Positions 1-13,500 of a DNA stretch of 64,000 nucleotides are shown here, in pieces. The position numbers and the translations under genes are program-made. Origin of the DNA: Trileptium ribeirensis. Its lineage: Eukaryota > Nematoda > Enoplea > Enoplida > Thoracostomopsidae. Below the pieces are notes generated by a model. That model was given only the letters and a program-made list of their open reading frames with translations, was not told where the DNA came from and ran no database searches. The DNA lies in assembly GCA_030248225.1 (NCBI GenBank), contig JASANE010012823.1, forward strand, positions 62,001 through 126,000, read 5' to 3'. Position 1 is the first letter of the stretch; the number at the start of each line of letters is the position of its first letter.

Positions 1-1511
1 TGATTGATTGATCCCAATCATTTTTTACAGCAAAGGCAGTTATTATAACTCCATAAGCTTTCCACTGTGTATCGATGCGGTAACAGTTGTTCATCAGGGT
101 TGTTTAGTTTATTGCGACAAACCGTTATGGACCATGTTCTGTTGAATTAAGGCTTACTGTGTGCTCGTCACTGCCACTAGTATATTTTCGAAGTGGTGTT
201 ACGCCTAATGTTTTGTGTTTGATAAATTCGGTGTAACAGTTATTAATCAGTGTTGTTTAGTATATTGCGATAAGCCGTTTTGGACTTTGTGTTATTGAAT
301 TAAGGTTTTCTGTGTGCACATTACTAGTACTTGTCATTTTCGAGGTGGAATTACACTTAATTTTTTGTGTTTGATAAATTCGGTCAAATTCCCGTCTTCC
401 TGGAATCTTTAACACTAAATAATCCACGGTCAATTAATGAAAATAGTATGACCATTATAATTACATGCTTAAAGTGTAATATCCGTGATTCCTTCCTCCA
501 GTGACCAAACACGGGAAGTTTTGAAATCTATAAAAAATTTTTTTGGGAAAATTGTAATTTTAAGAGTCATTTTTACACTGCATGCCTCTTGCGTTTTGAC
601 TTACTGTATTTGATGCATACCAACCAAATAATTGTTTTATGGTATTTAGCAACTCAACAACCTATAGAGACATTCTAATTACCTACTATTGAAAAATTAG
701 CAAAATTTTTACTATTTTGGAGCCAAACTTTTCTAACTATTGCTCCGGTACCGTTGCGCAGGCTCAAGAACTCATCCAATCTGGGACTAAGACAGCTAAA
801 CCAATGTGTTTAGCGGGTTAAATAACTATATAATCCATCATTCACATCCAACAAGTACAAATCTTACTTTGTCAAAATATGAAAAAAAATTTTAATGTCA
901 ACATGTTAAAAAAATTTAATGTCACTTTTGATGTATTTTTGCATTTTGGCTCAAAGCTCGAAAACACCTCTTCTGATGAAAATGCAAACGTTGTACTTCT
1001 CGATCTATGGATTTATTTTTCTATATTGAGGTCTCATTTTTCGAACCGATGTGTGTGACAAGAGTTATAAATATATTGCTGTTGGACAGCAAATGGCTAA
1101 AATCAGAGTGTCCAATTCGTGTCATGCATATCAGATTATATTAGGAAATCTTTGAGAATGACAAGAAGCAATGTGTGCTATTGATGTATATTACACATAA
1201 TGCATCAAGTCATTTTCGGAGAAATTTCAAGGAGTAATATTAGGATATTTTTTCCGTATGCTACATGTTTTAGATATTTTAAGGTACTTGTAACAATCTT
1301 TTACAAAAATATTTTCACGCTTTAGTACAACGTTTTAGCATTAGAAACTGGTGATAAAATTTTCTAGAGGGGTGAATGGGATTGGGTTCCAGGCTCAGGG
1401 AGAATAATCCCCCTTATGAGCATGTAATGAGCTTGATATGGCCGGGATTTTGATTTTGGGTTTAACTGTATAAGTTAGTAAGGCGTTGCATGCCGTTTGT
1501 GCCCATTTTAG
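1..1511. other. ARMH3 intron, left edge of window
   Basis: AT-rich sequence without a recognisable exon. It starts with a short TGAT microsatellite, as often seen at retroposon tails, and contains a two-copy tandem duplication (81-385). Confidence 0.6.
81..385. repeat. Two-copy tandem duplication, period about 153 bp
   Basis: Copies start at 81 and 234 and share the blocks taacagtt, tgttgtttag, ttgaattaagg and tttgtgtttgataaattcgg. They are clearly diverged, so the duplication is old. Confidence 0.75.
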
Positions 1512-1598
1512 GTACTTGGCTCTGCAACGCTACGTTCAGAGTTTGGACATGATGCAGTGCTTCTGCTTGCTCTCTTGATTAATTACAGGAAATACGAG
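1512..1598 (+). CDS. ARMH3: ARMH3 exon (first in window)
   Basis: Phase 0 to 0, 29 codons, acceptor ttttag, donor gtaaat. Contains [19 protein letters not shown], matching the conserved vertebrate segment ending NYRKYE. No earlier exon was recognised in 1-1500, so the gene continues left of the window. Confidence 0.93.
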
Positions 1599-4500
1599 GT
1601 AAATTTTTGATATTGTATTCATGACGATTAGTACTAGTGGAACCGCATACCTGTTTAATTGCTAACAGATTTTTATGTAATGTTAACTGTGTCACTTAAT
1701 CTGTTGATAGAAAGATGTTGAATACGTTGTTGCATTTAATTTTTATAATATACTGGTGTTGTAAATAAATCTTTTATTTTTGAGAAAGCAGCGTAGCTGT
1801 TCAAGAGTTCAAAACTTGCATTTTAGCATCTTGACTATACTGTAAGGTGCCTTTTATACATACTTGCTGTGCATCCGAATTTCGAAGTGTTTAGATTATA
1901 ATTATCTATGTTGCCGCTCTTCATGAAGAGATTGTGAGAAAAGTTATTACAAAATTCTGGTTTCGGAGCCACCCCAAAACTGGATCTTCGTATCTGGCTC
2001 GCCCAGAGTGCCATTTAGGTTCGTTAAAAAGCAAATTAGATCAAATTTGACACTCTAGCGATTTGGTGGACACTTTTTCTCCGTATGCCGCTAAAATTGG
2101 GCTAAAATTGGGCTATTTTTTGTATCTAACACGCTAAATATGCTATTTAGGTCCGTTAAAAAGCGAACTTGATCAAATTGGGCAGTCTAATGACCTTGTT
2201 AACACTATTTCGAATACTTAACTGCCTTTCTGTGCTCCTAAAATTGGGCTAATCGTGTTTATGCGGCCCAAAAATTATTTTTTTCGTATCTGGCTTGCGC
2301 AAAGTGAGGTTTAACTCCGTTAAAAAGTAAACTTTATCCAATTGGGCACTCTAGAGACTTTGTAAACACTATTTCCAGTACCTAGCTAGATTCTTATTTC
2401 CCTAATGTTGGACTAATATAGCTCGCCCAAAAAGTCGTTTTGGTCCGTTAAAAAGCAAGTTTGATCTAACTGGGCACTCTGGCAACTTTGTAAATACTGT
2501 TAATTGCAGTACTTAGCTACCTTTATATACCCCTAAAATGCGCTAAACGTGTTTGTGGGCCTACAAATTCGATTTTTCGTATATGATCCGCAAGTGTGAT
2601 TTACGTCCGTTAGAAATGCAAACTTGATAAAATTGGGCACTCTAATGATTTTATGAACACTATTTCCAGTATATGCCAGTAAAATTGCGCTAATTGTGTG
2701 TCTGAGGGCCCAAAAATTCGATTTTTGGTATATGGCTCCCCGAATCTGCGATTGATTTTGTAGTAAATTGTTTCGAAGTCGTCTCTTACTCAATTTTACT
2801 AAAAGAACCTGTTTCTGTGCGAGCTCGTATGAGGATTTAACATTATGTAGTACAATTTTGTCACAGAAATCTTTTGCCAAGCTACGATGAACCGGGGAGC
2901 CCAAAATTTAGCCAGGGGCAAGTAGAAATGCCAAGGGGCACCCACCCAGTTCGGAGAGGAGAGCCCAGGGTGAAAAATCTGCACAAAATTCCCGTTTAGA
3001 CTGTTATAAAATGTTATGATAATCTAGCATCCGCGCTTACCAAGTGTTTGTGGTTTTCGTTTGTTTGATACAGCATAATTATTTATTCAGAAGCTCTGAC
3101 AGTGATGTTGGCTATTTTTTTAATAAATGCGGGAGAATTTATACAGCTTCGAATGTACATTTCAATGATAACCATGTTACCTCGTATTGTTTGTCACCAG
3201 TGTTCTCGCTGTGTATTTACAACGAATCCTCAGCGATGGTTTTCAAGGCTAGCATATTGCCACGTATTTGTTTTTGGTGTTGAATGTCGGACAATAATTG
3301 TGGATGGTTATGGTTATTTTACTTGCGTTGTACCACTTTCATCGCAAAATGGCCTCAACCAGAATAACTTAATCAATAATCAGTACTTGTCATATAAAAA
3401 TATTAAACCTTTTAGAATGTAAATCCTTATATTGTGAAGCTTTCGATTCTCGATGATGAGTTGGCGCTAAATGTAAGTTTTATAATATTTTGTTTTGACT
3501 TTGTGAGAGCGTGAATTATTTGCGTTTTTCTAAGACTCGTGATACAAGGCTACTTTTATAGTGTTACGACTACCGTACGACTGTCATGGTGTTAAAGACT
3601 CTTTCTAGGTTAGTGGTATTTAGCCATGTCCATTTGGAACACCTATAGTTTTGTTTATAGCATAACAGGTAACACTGTAGATTAGATGCTGCAAAGCGTG
3701 AAATACTACGTTGGGTTTGGCACCAGTTGCCACTACACCACAAAAATTTGCCATGTGCGTCATCCTTACTTGTAAATAAACCACAACATATTTTGAACCA
3801 TTGGAGAGGTTTATGATTTTCACTTGTAGTTACTATTCAGGCTAGTGCAGCACTTTGAAAGAAAGAATGTTGACGTTTACACAGTTATATTTTAGGTTAT
3901 CTTTTCATAAATAGGCAACTTACTAACGTTTTCATACCACTTGTGTGTAGCTAATGAGCAGTCTTGTTCGTTTACGGTTGAATTTTCGCAAATATTTAAC
4001 AACCGTTGAGATTATTGCGCAAGAAAAACGTATTCCTACTAGCTTTCGTTTCGTTACATTGACTAATATAATGCTATGTCATCTGTAGGAATGCTGAAAA
4101 ACATTAGACAGATATTTATTTTTTACTCTTTAATAATATTACTCTAGACCCTTAACTTTGTTAGTGTTATGTCTTGTGCAGATTTTTCACCCAATGTGTA
4201 ATACTTTGTGTTTTAAGATACTTATGTTACAGGGATACAGCCATGTGATCTCTCATGTATTTTCTAATTACAATCGGTACGTTTAGAATAAATTACATAC
4301 AATATTGTATTGTAACTGTGAACCTGGCAATAATAGTTTTTGCCAGTGTTTATTGTTGCTTTATTATAATCGGGCAATAATTTTTTAGAAACATTGTTTC
4401 TTTGCATACTGTTTTTTGAAGCTAAAAATGACTTAATAGTAATAACTAGTACTAAAGTACTCTAAGTTTTCCATAATAATGTTTCGCCTTGCACTATACG

Positions 4501-7500
4501 ATCACAAAACACTGTTGTGGGCTCATTAAAGTATACTTAAGCATGTTAAAACTACTTTTATGAGACATAACAATAATTTACTAATTATTGTAATGGACAT
4601 GGTGCTTTGTCTGCATACACTAAAAAGTAAACAGCTTTCATTTACATATTCTTGCGGTTTTTTCCAAATTATACTGTCCTTCAACTACGATTACATATTT
4701 CGCAAATGTTGTGTTAATGCTACAATGGCTCTTTGGTAAGCCTGAGTACAACGATATTCTAAGTTGTCGTCTGTACAACAATATATTATTAAGAATAATT
4801 TTATCTGAAAGATTTGTTAGATGTGGCATATGTGTTTCCAGGAAAATGGTTTCTGTTAATGGAAAATAAGTGTTTATTCATAAGCGTGATTCTCGAGGAT
4901 ATCCACACATATAACAGCATTTTTTGGCCAAAGCCACTATACGACCACCGGCTAGTCTGTTACAAAAATGCCTCCCGTACGATATATAAAAATGTTAGTT
5001 TTTGGTATAAAGTTATTTCCCCTGCTATTTAACATGGCTTCTTCTCTTTCAGGAATATCCAGAGGAATCTTCAGGAAGCGGAACCTAGTGGCTTATTTTC
5101 CGCCATTACGAACATGGTAAGCATTTTTCTTCATTATGTTTTTTCTGTATTTTGCAACATCAACGGTTCAATATTACAAGATGTAAATCTAACATCGTTT
5201 CTGTGATACAATTTTACTGAATTTTTGAAAATTTTTTATTTACATGTCAGTTTTGCTGTTTTTTTTGAAGTGGCTTAATTTTTGAACACCTGCGCTATGA
5301 AAAGTGCGCACAGTTTCTAAGATAATTGGAAGCGTCGAAAAACGGTAATAAGTTTTATGCCGGAAAGCTTTTTTATTAAGCTAAAGCTACATGTCGTGTC
5401 TACAGGGCAACACGTTTCAGCTATCCGACACTCTTCTGGCTAGTCCAAAGTGGGCGGGGGCGACATTTTCAGCTGCCCCCGGCTACTACCCCCAGCAAAA
5501 ATTCGCGCACCCCCGGCTCAAAGTCCCCGCTGAGGAAAATTTACGTCTAAACGTGAGAAAATCCGGCAAAAAATTGTCTCCCGGCAAAATCCGGTACCCC
5601 TGCAGGTAAGCCGGGGAGCGGCTATAATTTCCGAAGTTTGGACTAACCATCTCTTATTGCATGATTTTCGCATATAGACGAATCGAATCTATACAGTTAT
5701 TTACAGTGGCACGATGGTTGAATGGTTAGAGCATTTAACTTGTAATATACTGGCCGTGTGTTCGACTCCCGCTCTGACCATAAGATTGCAGCAATCATCT
5801 TGAGCAAGGGATTAAGGTACCTTGTGCTCCAGCCAACTCAGCTGTTCATCCTTAACTGGTAGATAAATGGATAGCAGCTTGCTACGAAAATCACCAGCTT
5901 GGTACCCCACAAGGCTCTGCTTATCGCTCCAGACCTCATTAGGGCCGAAAAGTGGGGTCACGGAGATCGGCACCGCTCCCAGCTGCGCTATTTCGCGGTG
6001 AAAACATTTGATTTGATGGATTGAGTTATTTACAGCATACTTTGCAAAAATAATTAAAATTGTTCGATTGCTATTCGCGAACGATTCCCGAAAACTATAT
6101 TTTTGCTTCTGTCCGTAAATTTAGATTAAGCTTGTATGTATTATTTACCCCAATTTGCTTAGGCAGTCGTCAGCAACGGCACAAAAATTATTCATTCCTA
6201 TGCATTTTTCTGACATTACCATGGACATTTTGTTAAAAGAAAACAAAATTTTGCTTTACGGATCGTGATAAACTGATAAATCATTTTGTCATACGCAGCT
6301 AGAATACTGTTGATGGATTTAGTTAACCAGAGAAACAACAACTTACTTTATTTTAATCTAAACCTGTTTGTAATTAGATTAATATGCTATAACAGCTATG
6401 TAAGCTAAGCAATATTATACAGAACTATTCTGAAGTGTTGCACTTGTTACTGATGATCATGATCGCAAAACCAAACCCTACCGTGTTTTATTTAATGAAG
6501 TTTAGTTTATCTCGTTACCCAAAAAATTGTGAACGTTTCAGGTTGGAAATATGTTTGTGCCTCAAGAAGATTCGTTAAAATCCGTTATGTAAGTGTTAGT
6601 TGTTATTAAAATTACGCCCCAAAAACGACTCACATTTGGAGAGACGTTGATGGAACAGCGATGTGCTGTTTCCACGGTTTGGAGCGTACCATGGTTTTTG
6701 TATCAGTTTTCCAGCTTTCGTTTTTGATAGAACTAATTTGGATGATTCATTGAAAACCGTCGCCTTTTAGTTCTTTAGTCAGTCTTGCGCATTTCAATCA
6801 ATGGAGAGCTGACGTATTTAAAATAATCTTGCCGATACTTTCGCTGTCCTCGAACCTTGTAAAAAATCCTTTTCCAATAGATTTTTACGCATTCTATAAA
6901 ATTTCTTACAACAAATCCAAATTTTATAGATATTCTTTTTTTAAATTTGTCTTGCTGATATTTTTAGAAGACTTACTGATAATGCGCTGTGATGAGTGCA
7001 AATAAAAATTCAAATTTCAAAACAAAAAAAATTTGATATCCTTAATTTGTCACAATTTGTTATTCGATATCATTCGGCATTGAAAATGAGCCTGATCAAG
7101 CGAACCGTCCCAAAGTGAAGCAGAAAGGAAACTAAACCGTTAATGTTCTAAAATTAGAACAGACGGAAAGTATTAATATCAAACAAACAAACAAAATAAT
7201 CTAGGCCGTAACAATGGTAGCTGCGGATAATTTTAGTAGCATACAGTACTCGCCAGAAATTGCTGTTGCTGGCTCGATCTTCGCCCACTGCTCGAAACGT
7301 TTTATAGCATTGCTCGCTCGCTCGAAAGGCGACAAACATTTCTGGCTTGTACTGTAGGTTGTATTTCGCCTAGCGGGCTCGTGCTTGAACAGTTAGTTAA
7401 AATGTAAATCACCGTAGATGTTTATGTTTCTTAATCACGATATTTTTGTGCTGAAAAAAACAGCATTAGTGCTAAAATACATGACTATCTTCTGGCTATG

Positions 7501-10500
7501 CTCAGAACTTGCTATTTCGGCCACTTGTTAATCGATATTTATCTTTTTCTGAGGTACAAAATTACAGCCTAAGCCTATGCTCGGGCGCCACATCAGTAAG
7601 CTGTCCAATTTTTTTGTCAAATAATAACATTGACCGCTTCTGTCGTGTTAGAATTTCCAATCGTAATAAGGATCGTCGGTCAAAATTTTTGATGGTAGAC
7701 TTCATTTTCAAAACATTTTTGTTTAAAAATTCTTAAAAAATTTTGGCAAGACAAACCTCTCCACATGACCAAAATTATAACCATGTACCCCGTCTATGGG
7801 GAACCGAAAATATGTGATGGAATTCCCCAGGTAAGTTGAGAGTGGCACCGTTCCCCAAAGTTCAATGGGGATTTTATACTTGCAATTTTTCGTGTTTTTC
7901 ATGCTTTACAGCAGTTATCGTTGTTTTGCTGCATATTTATTTATTTACCTACTGAAACTATGTTTTTACTTAATTTACTTAAAATTTTGTAATGAACACT
8001 CGAAATATATACAGTAATATTGAGTTAAAATTGTTTATTGTCACGACGGGCATTTTTGGGGTCACCGAAAAATACCTGGGAGTGTTGGGGGGTTTACCTG
8101 GGGAAGCCAAAATTTGGGGGCGTGACCTGGGTGAGTCGCTGAAACCTGGAGTGAGCTTGAGAAACCTGCCTCCTCTCAGGATTTTCCCTCTGTGAAGAGC
8201 CCAGCAAGCCATAATTGTCCTCACAATTCGCTTAAAATTTTGCCGGGGACATGAACTTGTGGAGGGCAAAATTTTCGCAGCGAACTTGAACTACAGAGGA
8301 AATAAAAAATGCTAGGGTGCCTTACGCCGCCATTGCAACAACACATTGGTTTCACTTAATCGGAGGTTCGCTTGATTTTTTTTTAAAACTGGAAATTTAG
8401 ATAAAAAATATAACAATAGTTTGTGTTGTGTATGGTCGCAAATTATTACAAATATATTAATTTGTAAAATAAAATAATTGCCGATGAATCTGTTGTTGTT
8501 TCTGTTTACAGCTGTGGTAGGTAGTTTAATTATTAACATTACTTAATTTTGGACTATTTTGGTTCTTTTTGAGACTAAATTAGGAACACATATCTAATAA
8601 GAAATCGAATAGTCACAGAGTGTCTATTATTCCTTTCATTTATTATGGATTGCAGGATCATGTTATCTTCTTTATGACTTGAGGATAGTATTGTAAACGC
8701 CGTAACCCGTGACAAAAGCTGCATTTGCGCAGCTCATCGTTAGCTTAGCTGCTTCTAAATCCGCGTACCCAATCTGAACGAGTTTTGCCATGAAAAAGAC
8801 ACTTGTTTCATGCGAAATACAGACACTGAGACGAAGATTTAGCCGTTAAATTTATAATTCTTTGTGATGTTTCAATTTATGTGTGCGTTTTTGTGAAACT
8901 TAATTCAAATGCACCCTGTTTTGCACAACAAACTCTTGTATGAAATAGAAAAGCTGAACGTTTCACGTGTTAATAATCCTGGTTTACATGAATATGTTCT
9001 GTATCTGTCCTTTACTGTTTTAGATCTGACGAATCAATGCTCCTCGCGATGTATGAAACTGTGCATTTGAATCGAAATTTTATAACTACACTGACGCATG
9101 TACGTTTTATTTGGAACTACGATTATGGACGGAAATAAAGGCAAATTTTCACCGAATCGTTCGCAAAAAATCTCGAACAACGATTGAGCGACTGCTAATT
9201 TTTCGAGAACGATTCACGAGAAGGCAGCTTTTATTTTTGTGCGGAACTGTACTTCGATTCTGTGGCTTTTCTTTATAGCTAATTTTCACAATGAAAAGAG
9301 ATATAACAGACACAAAAACATAAAATTGACAATTTTTAATAGTAAAAATTTGTTCTAACAGTGATTGACGCTTCAAGTACATTTTAACTATTGACCTATA
9401 ACTTGAAAAATTTCACTTTAATTTATTAAATTTTTACGAATATATAAAGGGTCATTATTGTTTTGAAACGTGCCGAAAATGGAGTTTAAGCTGTTTTGTG
9501 TGTATTACTGATATAATACTGTCTTTCGGCGATAGACACTCAGTGTGCCAGTAATTTGCAACTTCATAATAGCCGTTCAGCGTAGCGCAGCCATACAGGC
9601 TTCGTCTTTCTCACTGTCTGATTAAGTAGTAGTTCACTACAATTCCGGCCAGAAATAAAAGTGACTGTATCTGCTCGCCAAAAAAATAACGGCTTTTCAG
9701 TTTGCTATTTTCGAATCTCTCGAACTATTATTTGCTTTTATTTTTGTCCGTAACTGTTAATATGATCGTAGGATAATATAATATCTATTGAAAGTATGCA
9801 CTTCATATTGTTCACAATGGCGTGGAATGTGTTGTGATTTCGATTTTTAGTAGTCGAGGTTTATAGTGCCAAAATGCTGACTTTTATTGCTGTTTCCACA
9901 CGATTACTCTGTGGGTCGCTCTTGGGTTTTCATGAAAACTCTTGTGCTATTACTGCTCAATATACTTTTTTCTTCAACCTGGCCTCAGTAATAACTGCTG
10001 CACAGTAATTTCGTTTGTAAAATTTTGCCAACATTAATGAGTGGAACTGATGTTAGCTGCATGCAGTAATCGACAACAATGACTGTAGCTCGCTCGAAGA
10101 AAATTTTTCTAAAAACAGCATTTGTTACTTATTTTATGAGTTTCAAAATCTCGAGCGAGCCACTCGCTCGCGGCTCTCTTGAAATGCGATAGTCATTTCT
10201 TCCACGTGCTCTACATTTTTGTAGTAAATGTTCCAAACTAGGGGGTAATAATACTATATGCCCGTCTGAAATGACCGCTACTTGCTCGGCTTTTGCTCGA
10301 AGTTACTAGTGGAGAAGTGACACAAGTTTCTGGCATGCACTGTATTTAAACTATCGTTGTTATTCTAGTTACCGCCGGATCCAGCATCAAGCAATGGCGC
10401 CACAAGCGATGCAGTAGTTGTCAATACCCAAAGTAGCTATGTTTATATATAATTTGATTTTTTGATACATGACTATCCTTCGCTGTAGTCGTAATGGTTG

Positions 10501-13500
10501 ACGGGTGCGGTTTATTTTTGAACACATTTGGTTCATAGTTTACGTATATTATTTTGTTACATTTCAAGCGCTATTAACAACACTGAGTTTGGTTAATTAT
10601 ATATTCATTTATACTGATGAGGATTATACGGTTCAAGCTTATATGTAATTCAACTGAATACGGTTCAAGCTAACATTGTACGCGCATCCTCGGATGATCA
10701 CGTTCTTTATGCGACTATATACGTACATTTTTGGTTTGGGCTTTACTGAATTTTTATCCAGTTTACCGCATGCTCAACACCCAATACTGTTTGTATTACG
10801 TCTATCTTACACACGTAGTACATCTATCCCTCTAATTTTTCAACAATACGTTTCACTTAGACAACAGATGTATAACTAAGAAACCGTAGAATTCGATGAA
10901 CTTAAATGATGATAAATAAGTACTACGTTGAACATGGTAATATTTAGTGTTTCTATCGTTATTCGTTACATCCGTTACTACATAATATCGGACGGACTTA
11001 TAAACCCAGTAATTACTAATTAAACCAAAACAAAAACTACTGTATAATCTTTTCATTCCTTTTTTACAAAAATTTATATTATCATACTGATTGCCATTAT
11101 CGTGGTGCTGGGGTACACTACGTCGGATAGGTATGTAAAAAGCATACTATCTACTAGCTGGTCATAGTGCCAAACATCCAACGTCGAATAGTACAGCCGT
11201 GGCACATTTGTAATCTTAGTTATCGTAGATACCTAAAAGGTTTAATTAGAAATTTATTTTTTGAAAATTTCATGATAAAAACACAGTGGTCGATTTGAAT
11301 TTTACTTTCCCCACAGGTATATTGGTGCACACTTATTCATAGTTCGAAAATTATACAATGATTACAATTACGTACAAATTATTACATATTATACTAGCTT
11401 CATATTTATTAAGTGAAACTGTTTAAAATAATGGACACTATAGACAAAGCTATTTATGTATCTGTGCCATTCCTTGCAAACTAGGCGATCGACGCAAGCG
11501 TAATATGCTTAATAACTTTCCGCTAAAATTAGTATTTTTCATCTTGGTCACTCATAACTTCACGCGATTATGTACTTTCATCGAGAGTATGCTGGTTTAT
11601 TAATGTTGGTCATCCTAGCTGTTATCGATAAACCGGATTTAATTACTAACCTGGGGGACTAAATGGTGCGCTCTGAGATGTTACACGATTTATGCTGATG
11701 TCGGACAGGCGATGACGTCTGTTAGGTAATATGAAAATTGAAATTCGTATTCGTCACAGTTATAATCAGAACATGCTCATTTGACTCCTAGAACTGCGGT
11801 CACGGGCAAAAGTAAATGCTCAAAATACGGGCGCTGAAGGACTCAAATGCGTCCGGTAGCGCGTTTGTCTTTCCGTGCCTGCACATATTTTTGTCCGTGA
11901 CTGTGCCTCATGTGCAGCACCAACTAGCTATACAATGTCTGTTTGAGAAATTTAGCAGACATTTAAATTAATTATGAAATTTTTTATTTCTAATCTTGTT
12001 AAAATAAAATTATACAAGAGGCTGACTAGGTTGACCGCAAAAATTGTTATTGTTAGCTGAATTTTTTCTGTTTCATTAATGTAGCAAAAATTATGAAAAT
12101 TTTACTTCTATTTGCTGCGCAATAGTGATAGACACTAACGTGTATCGTTCCTTGTTGTGTTAACTGTGGTTCCACTTTCTTACTATTGAAAATAATGGGT
12201 GGATGGTTATTCTGTGTCGTGGTAAGTTTGTCTTTGAATTACATAAAGCTATAGCTACTTAATGTATCTTAGGCGTGGTCTGTGTACTTATTAAACTCAC
12301 AGTCTTTCACAGCGCGTTTAACAGTTTAGGAAAAATGTTCCTTCCATTAATATTTTTAGGTCCACAAAGCGCGATCGAATATCCGACCAATTTACTCGTG
12401 GCCTTCTTAACGTATTGCAGCGTTATTATGCAAGACTTAAAAGGTAATATTTATCATTTGTTTTATTGATTAGCCATATAGTAACTGTCCATATTATGTA
12501 CTCAAAACAGGTAAGCAAGTGCGTTTAAACCCAATGGTATGAGCGCACGTTTAACTTGTTCACCTAGCGCGTGCGCTGTTATTTTGTTTTGGACTAATCT
12601 CGCTTTCCTTAAGAATAAAACGTCTATAACAAGATGGAGAGTATTCCAGCAATACTGAATTTGACGCTTTTAGATTTCACCCCATGCCTAGGTAACTATA
12701 ATAGTGTCCGTGCAAAAGATATAGTGTCTGTAATGTTTATTAGACAAATCGGGCTTTCGTGAATTTGCAGCTGCACCGTTATCCTCGCCTGAATAAGAAC
12801 CAGTGAGTTTGTCATTAAACATTTATTATCAATAGTGTACATGCTAGAATCATTGATCAAATATAGACGACCCGATATTTTTTGGTGTTAAAATAATATA
12901 TTACCTGATTGAAATTAAAAATTCAGGTTGCAGTATTCGCTAGAGAAGACTGTCACGTTATAGCTAATTGAATGCAAAAAAAAAATTTATACATCATAGA
13001 ACAACTTTTGGAACAAACTTCGAACGTCTATTTTTAATATTGAAGAAACAGCACTGATGCTTTGTCAAAGCCGCTGTTTGCAGATCTTTATCGAACCGGG
13101 GGATTTTCGGTTTATTTCTGGTCAGCCCTCATTTGTTCGAAACTGTGCGGTCATTTCCGAAATGTGTGGCCTAATATTTTTATACTAGCGCATTAATTTA
13201 TATTTTAGCGCGAATGATGGAGCTACTTAAGCACTGCACATTGTTTCGGTAAAAAGGCAAAAGGGTTCTTTTTAAAAGTTTTTTTACTGACAATATCGTA
13301 ATAATAATTTAATATTTTTATAAAAAGTGACTAGCGCATTAATTTATATTTTAGCGCGAATGGTGGAGTTACATAAGCTCTGCACATTGCTTCAGTAAAA
13401 AGGCAAAAGGGTACTTTTTAAAAGTTTTTTACATTTAACACCTAATCTAAAAGTGTTTTGAGATTTTATGCTCTACTTCAGGCGAAAGGAATCAAAACTC

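Noticed and set aside
5706..5785. A tRNA gene
   Set aside because: A- and B-box-like blocks are present but no acceptor stem or anticodon arm can be formed, and a SINE body follows.
12361..12442. Alternative reading of the ARMH3 exon in the neighbouring frame
   Set aside because: That frame is open too, but it does not match the conserved NLLxxFLxYxSxxMQD segment and breaks phase with the flanking exons.
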